Origin: Pseudorasbora parva
Lineage: Eukaryota; Chordata; Actinopteri; Cypriniformes; Gobionidae
Direction: 5' to 3'
DNA: 64,000 nt
Assembly (NCBI RefSeq): GCF_024679245.1
Contig: NC_090173.1
Location: forward strand, 9,869,428 to 9,933,427
This document shows positions 11,440 to 22,030 of this stretch, piece after piece (positions within the stretch are counted from its first letter, which is position 1; the number at the start of each line of letters is the position of its first letter). The notes below the pieces were generated by a model. The model saw only the letters and a program-made list of their open reading frames with translations, was not told the origin of the DNA and did not search any database. Both the position numbers and the translations under genes were made by a program.

Positions 11440-11816
11440 CACTGTAAAATATTATTTCGAAAAAAAGTTACCTGGTTGCCTTAAAATTTCGAGTTCATAC
11501 AATGAACATTTTTTGAGATTTGACAACCTTTATTAAAATATTCTTAAAAGATTTTTAAGCATATTGGGTAATTGTGTGTGATTTATTTCTTATGATGCAG
11601 TGAAACATGCCAAATAGTGCTATTTTCATGATTTATCAAATTTGTATGTGGTTCAGATACAAAAATAGTTTGAGTTTCTATTTATTATACAAATTTCCTT
11701 CATTGTATCAACTCAAATTTTTAATTTCAATAAACTCAAAATTTTAAGGCAACCAGGTTACTTACTTTTTTAAGTTAAACCAACAAAAAACAACCATTTT
11801 TTTTTTTTTTACAGTG
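11440..11816. mobile_element. EnSpm/CACTA-like MITE, 377 bp
   Basis: It has CACTGTAAA at the left and TTTACAGTG at the right. Internal inverted blocks are GTTACCTGGTTGCCTTAAAA on the left and the complement near 11735-11762 on the right, plus a second pair around ACAATGAA/TTCATTGT. CA flanks both sides (11438-11439, 11817-11818), and excision would restore a continuous ATATCCATATTT in the host repeat. The CACTG termini suggest the EnSpm/CACTA superfamily. It is too short to encode a transposase. Confidence 0.55.
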
Positions 11817-11888
11817 CATATTTAAATATTTATAGACTAAAATACTAGCTTTCGGTTTACAGTGCTACACGAATCAACTTGCGCTTAA

Positions 11889-12551
11889 AGGACAACTCCG
11901 GTGAGAAATGACCCTCGGGGTAATTAACAGATGGTTACCGAGTAGATCGTTCTCTGGGATGCGGTTTCATGAAAATCAAATGTAAAGAGTTTAATCTCTA
12001 AACACAGATTAGCTTATAATGTTTGTCTATGGGGCATGGAATAAGTGAAATTAAACCGCTAGTTAATACCACTAACAAGGCTCAAAATAGCCTCACACTA
12101 ACACGGCAGCATGATGAGGGTCACTACATGCAAACTGAAGCATTGAGAACTTTGTAAGAGTACAAACAGTTTAATAAGAAGATACTTTATAAAGACAGTC
12201 CATTATGCGTTCACGGACAGCAGCCATCTTGGAAAACAGTCTCGATGTCTCGAGCCACGAACGCTGTGCTAAGTGAGCTGGTCGATAGGAATTAAGTTTG
12301 TGAAATCTAATTACATGGAGTTTTTTTTTTCTCTCTCTCTACTGCGTTCAGTGCTTTCTTCCGGAAACAACGGACCATATGAGATTCCAAGTCACAGTTC
12401 ATCACTTAGCACAGCGTTCGTCGCTCAAATCTGTTTTTAGAGATAAAACTCTTTACATTTGATTTTCATGAAAACGCATCCCACAGAAGATCTACTCGGT
12501 AACCACCATCTGTTAATTACCCCGAGGGTCATTTCTCACCGGAGTTGTCCT
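11889..12551. mobile_element. TTAA-target MITE with roughly 125-bp inverted termini
   Basis: The left end AGGACAACTCCGGTGAGAAA and the right end TTTCTCACCGGAGTTGTCCT are perfect complements. Inversion continues for about 125 bp with a few mismatches (for example CCCTCGGGGTAATTAACAGA). A further inner pair around AACGCTGTGCTAAGTGA lies near 12258 and 12405. TTAA flanks both sides (11885-11888, 12552-12555), which fits piggyBac or Kolobok-type insertion; the terminal bases do not decide between them. No coding capacity. Confidence 0.65.
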
Positions 12552-13231
12552 TTAAAGAGTAACCCTTCTTCACCCATGAATCCTTGACGTATGTGCACTG
12601 ACAAACACTGAAGAGAGAAGATAGAGCTAAACAAAACTTAGCGTCAGGGGTTACTCTTTTCATAATAACACTAAAACACAATATCTTTCAATAAAAATAG
12701 TTAGTTTAGTCTATTAAGTTTAAAATATGGACATTGTTCTTACACAAACGTGCCACTTTGCTTCAGAGGGCCTTTTTTTGCTTCAGAAGGCTCTTCATTA
12801 CTCATATGTTCATAAACACCTGAAGCACACGCCCAAAAGCTGTATCTCTGACAGTCCACGAATGCTAAACTGAGCTCTCTTTCAGGACTTCTTACTCTTA
12901 AGTGGACAAATTAATACAAAATTATTTAAAAAAAATAGGAAGTATCAGTAAACCAGTAAACATAGTTGCTAATGTTAGGTTCAGTTAAGTGAACATACAC
13001 TTTGAGAAAAAAAAAAAACACTTTTTTTTTGTTTTGTTTTTTTTACAGTGAGGACAACAGTGTTATATTACAACTACTGACAGGCCGTCCCGAAAAGCAC
13101 TGTTTATTTCATGTGTATCATATCTTTTGTATTTATTTGTGCTTTCACTTGTAATGTGTTTGGGCTAGTGGTTTAGATGTGCTCTTGAAATTGGAATAGA
13201 GAATAGTGTGTGTTGAGTTTGCTGCTCAACC
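12552..13231. repeat. Cyprinid interspersed repeat, right piece, and unassigned sequence
   Basis: It continues the host repeat interrupted at 11440 and 11889. A short inverted pair AAAGAGTAACCC / GGGGTTACTCTTT (12554-12565 and 12648-12660) could form a hairpin spanning about 100 bp. A T-rich tract lies at about 13021-13044. No gene is seen to 13231. Confidence 0.35.
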
Positions 13232-14428
13232 CCCCACCAGTAATTTACATTTCAATGCATGAAGACTCTCACAGGTGATACAAAGAAGCTCACTACTGTT
13301 ACCTGTGTCCTAGACCAAATACACTGCCAAAAATAAATTGAAATTACATGATGAAATGAAATTACAATCGCTAGGACACATTTCCCAATATTTAGGAGAA
13401 CTGAGTGAGGAGTTTATAAATTTGCTAACCAACTTTCAGCTTCACAGCAGTTAATTTTACATTTACAAATCAACTCATTCTTCCAGAGCACTAGCAGCGC
13501 AGGTTTACATCAACACTAACATCAGGAACATTATACAATTAAAATGACTTTACAAAACTAGAATGACACTGTACTGCTTATAATTCACTGCATACTTACA
13601 TTACAGTACAACATTATTCCTAAGTTTCCTCTTTTGAATGGATGGTAATGGCCTAACACTGGTGTTGGTGTTCAGTTTCATCAAAGTTGCTTTGATAGTG
13701 TTTGATTTTTTTAGCAGGATAAATTGCATTACAGTATTACTGTATACATGTTGTAAATTGCTGTCTCATTCAGTTTTGTATTATGTTATTGTTTTGTCCA
13801 TAAGTTTAACACTTTTGAAAACAGCATGTCAGGATGTGCAAATTGGCCTGTTGAACAAAGTTTTGATTGTGTTTGTGTCAAAGTGAGCAAAGAATTAAAT
13901 AATTCAGGTAAATTGAAAGATGTTGCCATTGAATGCGTTTGTGCTAAAGCAGTGTTGTTCCACAGTTAAGCTATGATATAAAATTTCCTTTTATGAAACA
14001 TTTCTCAATAATAACTTTAACAGTCCCTTTTTCAAAACTCTTCACACAGCGATCACAACTTCAGTCTGTGCGAGCTAAACTGTGGATCATTGGCACTTGA
14101 TTTGAGTCATGAATTAAGTGTTTTGTTGGTTTTTGTGGATTTTGAATGTGAAATAACTGCTGTGAAGCAGAAAATTGGTTTGTAGAACTGTGTGAAAGAT
14201 TTTGAAAATGACCAAAGTATTGAGAAATGTGGCCTAGCGATTGTAAAAACTGTAATTTAGTTTTGGCAGGTCAAATCCCAGCATCTTCTCTAGTTTATTT
14301 GAGAAGGGTTCTGCCACATTGGTAGTTTGAGCTCTTTTGGCCTGTGGTTCACAAACTGGTTTTTCAAGTCTTCCCTTATTGAAATGTAAATTGTGAGTGG
14401 GGGGTTGTGGGGGTTGAGGAGAGAAACA
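13232..14428. mobile_element. Inverted-repeat element B2, right-arm partner of B1
   Basis: The left end near 13232-13262 (CCCCCCACCAGTAATTTACA) is a diverged version of the B1 left end at 10281. The right end, 14030-14428, is the close reverse complement of 10270-10660 (for example GGTTCACAAACTGGTTTTTC at 14346). The middle (13450-14000) is AT-rich; an 82-codon frame at 13638-13886 has no recognisable features and is not supported as a gene. Confidence 0.45.
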
Positions 14429-15056
14429 CACAGGCGTCGTGATTTACTATCTAACAGGGGACCTGAGTCAGTGTGTGTGTAACATATTCACTATTCAATA
14501 GTGACCTGCATTTAATACATTAGAGAGATATTTCTGCTTGATTAAACCCTTTAAACTCAGGTATTGCTGTAAAAACTCTAAATCTTTAAAGTGTGTTTGT
14601 GATTATAAGAAATGTCACAGCAAACACACAGACGTCGTGATTTACTATCTAACAGGGGACCTGAGTCAGTGTGTGTGGAACATAATCACTATTCAATAAT
14701 GACCTGCAATTAATACATTAGAGAGATATTTCTGCTTGATTTAACCCTTTAAACTCAGGTATTGCTGTAAAAACTCTAAATCTTTACAGTGTTTGTGATG
14801 ATAAGAAATGTCACAGCAAACACACAGGCGTCGTGATTTACTATCTAACAGGGGACCTGAGTCAGTGTGTGTGTAACATAATCACTATTCAATAATGACC
14901 TGCATTTAATACATTAGAGAGCTATCTCTGCTTGATTTAACCCTTCAAACTCAGGTATTGCTGTAAAAACTCTAAATCTTTACAGTGTGTTTGTGATGAT
15001 AAGAAATGTCACAGCAAACACACAGGCTTCGTGATTTACTATCTAACGGGGGACCT
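14429..15056 (-). repeat. Right arm: three 197-bp tandem repeats (inverted)
   Basis: The reverse complement of the left-arm repeat. ACTATCTAACAGGGGACCTG-type words occur near 14447, 14645, 14841 and 15038, a spacing of about 197 bp. The last one is slightly altered (AACGGGGGACC) and marks the end of similarity. Confidence 0.85.
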
Positions 15057-15759
15057 TATAACCCTAATGAACAATTTCTGCTTGTCCAGTCCTTGATTTA
15101 TTTTATTTTTGTAGTTGGTGCAAGAAATAAAATCTCACTCTTAAAATCTCAAGAAAAAAATGATTTTTTGGGGGGGGGGGGATTTTAGAGAGCAGAAACT
15201 ATATTTGAATAGGCAGCTAATACAATCAGGCACAAATATAAATACATTGGTGTACCTGACAATAATCTTAAATGAGAGATGTGGACTGATCATATACTGT
15301 AATTATGAAGACACAACAGAGAAGGTATTTCTTATAGACATGACTTTCCTGTAATGTATTAGGTGTTATGTCTAAGGTATATTGTGTGTGTGTGTGTGCC
15401 TATTGTGATACCAGATGCCTGTGTAAACAAGTTAACTTATTTTAATGTGTTGACTAACATACGAAAGCACAAGAAGACTTGTGGACTAACTAAGTATAGT
15501 GTGTTACTTGATGTTACATCTTGTAACTTTATTGCAACTGTGTAATAAATACATTTAAAAATAAGCTTCAAAATAAATGGCATTAAAGTATATTTTAGGT
15601 TACAAATAAATACTTCTCAGTACATTCAAAAGAACACAGTTATTATAAAAAGACATATTATTACTCGACACATTATATAGTCTGTACGAAGCTTAACTGC
15701 ATTTAATATAATTTAAAAAACAATGTTATTTATTTGTAAAGACATGTAATGGTGGAGAT

Positions 15760-15762
<3 letters not shown>
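15057..15762. other. AT-rich foldback interior; nothing recognised
   Basis: Unique-looking AT-rich sequence with a G run at about 15170-15181 and a short GT run near 15385-15398. The short frames here have no features, and no repeat family was recognised. Confidence 0.4.

Positions 15763-15841
<79 letters not shown>
15763..15841. repeat. (TA)n microsatellite
   Basis: About 39 uninterrupted TA dinucleotides, followed by short CA runs near 15878-15895 and 15946-15962. Confidence 0.95.
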
Positions 15842-15843
<2 letters not shown>

Positions 15844-15899
15844 GAAGACAGACTTGACTGCCAGCTCACTTCACATTCACACACACACACACACAGCTC

Positions 15900-16190
15900 C
15901 ACTGCAGACTAATGGAGGTCCCCTGTTGGATAGGTAGACATCGGTCACACACACACACACACAGCTCCATTAGAGTCTATGGAGGTCCCCTGTTGGATAG
16001 GTAGACATCATTCAGGTCCCCTCTTGGCATGTTTTTAAAAAAATAAAAAAATGCTCATTTGAAGTTATATTGTGAATAAGGACCTTAAAAGAAAATTTTG
16101 TATGTCATTTTTGTTTCTTCAAAATGACTAGAAACACAGGTCCCCTCTTGGATAGTGTAGAGTGATAGTCCCCTCTTGGTAATATAGACG
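15900..16190. repeat. Right outer arm of the foldback
   Basis: GGAGGTCCCCTGTTGGATAG occurs twice (15914, 15981), each with an upstream CACACA-AGCTCCA block, forming a 67-bp direct duplication. Three related words with CCCCTCTTGG follow near 16017, 16141 and 16170. They mirror the motifs at 7070-7140. Confidence 0.6.
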
Positions 16191-16303
16191 TGTATGTGTG
16201 TGTGCGTGAGTGTGTGTGTGTGTGTGTGGTGGGTCTCTCTCACTCTATGTGTGTGTGTGTGTGTGTGTGGAGGGGGTCTCTCTCACTCTGTGTGATGTCA
16301 CAA

Positions 16304-16369
<66 letters not shown>

Positions 16370-17176
16370 AGGTAGTCTCTCTCACTCTGTGTGTGTGTCA
16401 CCTTGTCTCTTGTTTTTTCATAATTTAACCCTTTCATTTCATAGGCTATCACAAATATCTATCACTTTATTGTGAAAAATAAGTAAAACAAAAACATATA
16501 TTATATCTTTAATTAAATACTGGTCTTGTGAACTTACAAAATTTTGAGCTGCAAAAAATACATTTGCACATAATTGAAAGTGATATCCTAATACTTTTAA
16601 TTATTTTCTATAACATGGGCTTTAAAGAAGGTCATGTGCTGTGTTTGCAAAGATCACGTATGACACCTCTTTAAACTAATTATTTATTGATAGAATTCAA
16701 ATGGATAAAAAAAAAATGTTTTTCACATGATCTTATAAAAGTGGCTGTTTATAATAAACTTCCATAAATTATATGCACGCATATTACTCTTCCCTGACAC
16801 TGATGTTAAAATCATTGTTGCGGTCTCTGTGATTTGGCTTAATTTATTTTTAAGAGAAGTGTAAGGATAATACAACATCAGCATTTGGACAATATTCTGC
16901 ACTCATTTTGAAATTGACATTTGACGTCATCTGACATAAAATTAAAGAATAAAATGTAATTGATCTCATAGATGTGAGTGTTGTGGTTCCTGGTCATAGC
17001 AGCACCAGTTGCTGCAGTTAATGAGGTGAATTCAAATGACTTTGACAAAGTTCCTTTATTTATTTTTTCCCATATTAAATGCCTATTGGCCTGCTGTGCA
17101 CAGTTAAACTGATGCCACCGGGGTGGAGGTGCCACCGGCTTGGGCCCGTCATCGCTGCTCGCAGCTTTAATTTTAA
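16191..17176 (-). mobile_element. Family A element, copy 3, 5' part (minus strand)
   Basis: Read on the minus strand it starts with the GCTGCGAGCAGC hairpin near 17150-17165. It runs through the same 650 bp as at 260-920, then the ACTTATTTTTCACAATAAAG block and the GA/CA microsatellites, reaching the foldback edge near 16190. Together with 4043-7063 it forms one interrupted element. An (AT)-rich stretch replaces the long TA tract of copy 1. Confidence 0.6.
16305..16368. repeat. (TG)n microsatellite
   Basis: About 32 TG dinucleotides, preceded by two shorter TG runs interrupted by GTCTCTCTCACTC. It is the counterpart of 1108-1177 in inverse orientation. Confidence 0.9.
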
Positions 17177-17291
17177 ACTTATTTTTCACAATAAAGTGAT
17201 AGATATTGCTGATAGCAATTATGATATGAAAGGGTTAAATTATGAAAAAACAAGAGACAAGGCGACACACACAGAGTGAGAGAGACCCCCT

Positions 17292-17295
<4 letters not shown>

Positions 17296-17384
<89 letters not shown>

Positions 17385-17439
17385 GAGAGAGACCCCCTCC
17401 ACACACACACACACACACACAGAGTGAGAGAGACCCCCT

Positions 17440-17475
<36 letters not shown>
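17296..17475. repeat. Compound (CA)n microsatellite cluster
   Basis: Three CA tracts separated by two copies of GTGAGAGAGACCCCCTCC. The tract plus spacer has duplicated relative to the single tract at 1108-1177. Confidence 0.9.
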
Positions 17476-17480
<5 letters not shown>

Positions 17481-17975
17481 GATCCTGAGAGAGGGAGGGG
17501 GAAGGGGAATGACAGACACAAAATCTAAACAGTGAGCGAACATTGTTTTTATTTCACTGTCTGAAAACACTGTTTTGCAATAACAACAATAGTTTTATCT
17601 TCAAAACAGTGTTCCCTAGGACATATCCAACCTGGTTACTAAATAAGGCTACACTTCCACCTTCTGGTTATTCTGTATTTAGTTATTCTATATTTATATT
17701 TAAACAAAAGGCATTAATCTACTTTTTTTTAAGACAATTAAATGTGTTTTTTTCTTTTGTTAGTAATGTTTTTTTTATATTTATATTTTTTTATTAATAA
17801 TTATTTGTATTAACACAATTATTTAACTAATTATATAAAACAATATTGTCAATGCCCTACAAATAAACTGGTTTTATACATTCATTTTTTATTCAAACCC
17901 AGAATAAAATGTTTTATCCTTTAATGCAGGCCAAAGCACAGCATTGAGAGGTAATCTTTTTAGACAGAAGAGTGA

Positions 17976-17977
<2 letters not shown>

Positions 17978-18036
<59 letters not shown>

Positions 18037-18109
18037 TAGAAATCAGTGACACGTGTCCCCATGAGTCTGTGTGCATTCAGGTTGAAGTCCCCACCAGGCT
18101 AGCAAAAAG

Positions 18110-18172
<63 letters not shown>
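17978..18172. repeat. Paired (CA)n microsatellites
   Basis: CA tracts at 17978-18033 and 18112-18172 flank the first copy of the CCCCATGAGTCTGTGTGCA block. Same arrangement as at 1737-1904. Confidence 0.9.
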
Positions 18173-18176
<4 letters not shown>

Positions 18177-19928
18177 GTAATGCTGAAGTATGCTGCAGGC
18201 AACTCTTATCAGTTAAGCCCATCCACCATCCCCCATCCACAACACACACACCCACCCACAAACACACACATACACACACACTCATGTCTGGTTCACTATC
18301 TTTCTGGGGACTCATAGACGTAATGGTTTTTATGCTGTACAAACCATATATTCTGTCATCCTACACTGCTCCTGCCCCTAAACCTACCCATCACACAAAA
18401 CTCTCTTCAAAAGAACTCATTCTGTCTGATTTATTAGCTTTTGTATCCATTGGGAAGTCCCTATGAGTCTGTGTGCATTCAGGTTTAAGTCCCCACCAGC
18501 CTAGAAAACCATTGTCACACACACACAGAGGCAAGGTTTTTTGCTTGAAAACTTATACAATATTGCCCTCTACTGGTCATTTAAGTGAGAGCATAAGTGT
18601 TGAAAAAAAAAAAAACAACAACAGTGTGATATATAGAATAACCAGCAGGTGGGAGTATAGCCTTATTTATGAACCAGGCACGTGTGTCCATATTTTGTGT
18701 TTTTTAGTCTTCTGCTAAGGGAACACCGTTTGAGATATCCAATAACCGTTCGCATTTTAGCATCTTCTGTATATTTACTTCATGTTGTCCGAGTTTGGAG
18801 GAGATTGAATGAATCGCTTTTGAGGAGAAGGTAAAAACTCAGAGCTCGCTTTCGACTTCTTGTTATCTTCCAACCAAATTATCTGACTTCCTGTTGGTCA
18901 GAGCTAATGACTGTAAATTAGAAAGTTGTCCGGCTCAAAATGTACAATATATATACCGAGTTTGGTGACTGTAGATAAAACTAACCCCCCGCTTTGGACA
19001 AAAGATGGCGCTACTGAGCCCCTCTACCACGCCCGTTTCTGAATCTTTGCTTGCATCTTCTGGACAGCATGTCTGATGTGTGTGTTGAGTTTCATGCAAT
19101 TTCAAGCGTGTGAAGAGTCTCAAAAACACCAAAAAAGATTATTAGACTTTGACACGTTGCCATGACAACAGTTTTTCTAGAATCAGGAATCCATTCATAT
19201 GTCTATATCTGCCATGTTTTGACATTATACCGATGAAGTTTGAAGTAAATCGGGTGAAAATAAGATGGGGATTTAAAGCAATTTTGAAAGTGACACACTT
19301 CCTGCTGCCAGTTGGTGGCGCTATAACTTTGTCTCACAAAAGTCATATCCATGTGATCGTCCTCTTACAACGAACACACAGCTGAAGTTTCATCAAAATG
19401 AATTAATGTATGCAAAAGTTATAACACACTTCCTGTTTCCTTTTTCTCGCCATAAATTCGTCTCTTCGCCACGGCCAAACCGTTTGAGATATCAAAAAGT
19501 TGCTCGCAATTTAGCATCCTCAGTGTCTTTACTTCATGCTGACCGAGTTTGGTGCTGATTGGGTAAATCGTCTAGGAGGAGTATCGCAAATTTCAGAGCA
19601 TGCGTTTTCCGAACAACCCATAATAGCTCACTTCCTGTTGGGCTGACGCATAACTTAGAGCACGAAAGTTGTTCGGCCCGATGAGGTCTATATGTGTACC
19701 GAGTTTCATATATATACGTGGAAGTTGGTTTGATTTATAGACCACGTTTTCAGACCCCACTTTAGGGGGCGCTGTCGAGCCCCCCTGCCACGCCCGGGTC
19801 CCAGCCTCAGCCCGGCCCTGATGGCCGCGCATTCTGATGCGTGTGCAAAGTTTCAAGAGTTTTCGAGCATGGGAAGGGCCCCAAAAATGCCCAAATAATC
19901 ACGTAAAAAAATAATAATAATAAAATAT

Positions 19929-22030
19929 AGCTGCAAGCAGCAATTGTCGGGGCCAAGCGAAATGAAGACCCTAAGAGATGCCAGCATAGCTAGCTAGGAG
20001 TATAAGACCAAATGCAACAATGAACCATTGAAGACCTATTAAGTTGATTTTAGGCAAAAAAGCAGTACAATTTTTAATACAGTAAATAATAATGATTTAA
20101 TGGTTAATCTTTTTTGACCAATAGGTGGCACTGTTATGAAACTGATGTGGTGTAGTCAGACTGAGGTGGCAATAACATGCAAAGTTTGGTGTCAATATGT
20201 CAAAGCATTGCAGATATACAGCCTCAAGAGTCATTTTTTGCATCATAGCTCAACTGCGTTGCTGTGGTGTATGACAATTGGTTTGTCTATCAACACGAAA
20301 TCCATAACTATTTGTTCTCATGGTCTGAAGACGATACGATTCAATTTTGGTGAAAATTGGACAACAGTCTAGGATGAGTTTGAAAAAGTAGGTTTTTAAC
20401 CAATAACAAGATAAAGGGTAGAGAGGTTTGTCAAATATGGACAAAATTGGCGTCTATGTTCTCGGCAGGAGCCAATGAATGAATGTGACCAGTCTCATTA
20501 CAATAGGCTAATTTAATCAAAAGTTATTAGCATTTTGCACACCTTATTACAACTTTTGACCACAAGGTGGCGCTGCCCGAAAACTTTTTGAGTACCTTCA
20601 GGGCATGGAGCAGAAGACACATACTGAGATTTGTAATGATACACAAATGCATTCGTTAAGTGTAACGTTAGCATTTTATTCCCTAATATTGCATTGAAGT
20701 CAATGGGAATTTCATGTTTTGTTCACCATTTTTTTAATTTGTCCTCAGAATGAGCCCATACATATACGTGTCGAGTTTGGTGAAAATACCTCATTTTGTT
20801 TTGGAGTTATAAACATTTACATGAAAAAACACGTAAAAAATGACTGACACCTGACTTTGATTGGATTTTACAACCCCTTACTATCAATATTTTGAGATTT
20901 GGGAATAAGCGTTTAGCTATCGACCTATGTTTCCGAACTTCTGAGGCTGGTTTCGTCTCGATCGGACTAGCGGTTTGGAAGATATCTGCTAATGTTTTAT
21001 AAGCACTAAATTACAACGCTGCGCAAACCATTCGCCGAAACCTGGCAAGTCTGGTATCATTGGACTCGGCAAGGATTCAGGAGACAAAAAAAGTTACTCC
21101 CATCCAAATATGTCAACCACAGCCAAAGTTATAAGCATTTGGGGGAAAAAATTCTCCACTAGGTGGCGCTGTTTCAAAACTTCTCAGGCTACTTCAAGGC
21201 ATGGTGCTGATGACCCATACCAAGTTTCGTAACAATCCGTTCATGCGTTCATAAAATACAGCATTTTAGCACATAAATCAAAATGGCCGACAGCCAAAAA
21301 GGCAGACCTAGTAAACTTGGATATCAGTTGACTCGACATGATTTCCCGTATCTAAGGAGATACATTTTATGATTTTTGGATAAATGGTTTAGAAGTTATA
21401 AGCCAAAATAGCCCTTTTTTGTATCTCCGGACCAGTAGGGTGCACTGCGCCGAAACGCTGCATGTTGCCTCAGGTCATGCTTGTGATAACATGTACCAAG
21501 TTTGGTTTGAATACGATAAAGCGTTGCAGAGATATGGCCTTTGGTGTGCTTTTGCAACCTCTACGTAAAATTTGTTCGCACATTTATCGTAAACGATTTG
21601 AAGAATCAACTTGAATTCCATAACTTTTTGTCACCATGGTCTGAAGATGATCTGGTTCAATTTTCGTGCAAATCAGACGAACCGTCTAGGACGAGTTCGA
21701 AAAAGTAGTTTTTTTGGAAAATTAAAAATGGCGGGTAATTTTTATGACGCAAAATGACGTCATAGGGTGCAATCGAATCGGCTTGAGCCAAGGAGTCAGA
21801 GAAAATTTGGATTTTGTTTCTAGCCCTTTTAGTTCAAGAGTTATTAGCATAAACATGAGCGCAACTTTGGACAGCTGGTGGCGCTAGAGGGATTGAGTTA
21901 GAGACTCAAAATTTGATATATTGACAGTTGTGACTGTCCTTTATATGTGTGCCAGATTTCATCATGTTCCCGCGAGCGGTTCTATGGGCTGCCATTGACT
22001 TGTGAGCGGAAGAAGAATAATAATAAATAT
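19929..22030 (+). mobile_element. Family C array unit U1 (diverged outer copy)
   Basis: Same order of modules as the array units but clearly diverged. It starts with GCTGCAAGCAGC and GGGGCCAAGC, and lacks the AGCGCCACC block found at 22842 in U2 (deleted near 20722). One core is altered (AGGGTGCACTG near 21438). It keeps an intact CRE word TGACGTCA at 21755-21762, where the amplified units have TGACATCA. It ends AAGAAGAATAATAATAAAT directly into U2, without the 3' hairpin. Confidence 0.6.

Larger units (their letters stand above)
7064..16190. mobile_element. Foldback-like composite element, about 9.1 kb
   Basis: The two ends are inverted relative to each other: CTACCTATCTAACAGGGGAC at about 7070-7089 pairs with GTCCCCTGTTGGATAGGTAG at about 15918-15937 and 15984-16003. 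Inside, the tandem 197-bp repeats of the left arm (8023-9033, plus 10234-10265) recur inverted on the right (14430-15056). A further 400 bp (10266-10660) recurs inverted at 14020-14430. No transposase reading frame is visible. The borders are approximate, because the arms merge into CA/TG tracts. Confidence 0.5.
17177..19922 (+). mobile_element. Family A element, copy 4 (5'-truncated)
   Basis: Direct copy of about 990-3370, joined head-to-head to the minus-strand 5' end at 17176, so it lacks the first 700 bp. It carries CA tracts at 17296-17475, 17978-18032 and 18112-18172, the teleost repeat at 18050-18505, and modules at 18720-19870. Around 18990-19270 it has a module absent from copy 1 but present inverted in copy 3 (about 4750-5060), so copy 1 has an internal deletion. 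It ends in AATAATAATAA, fused directly to the first family C unit. Confidence 0.6.

Noticed and set aside
13638..13886. 82-codon frame with hydrophobic stretches
   Set aside because: AT-rich DNA easily gives hydrophobic frames; there is no homologue that I recognise, no start context and it sits inside an inverted-repeat element.
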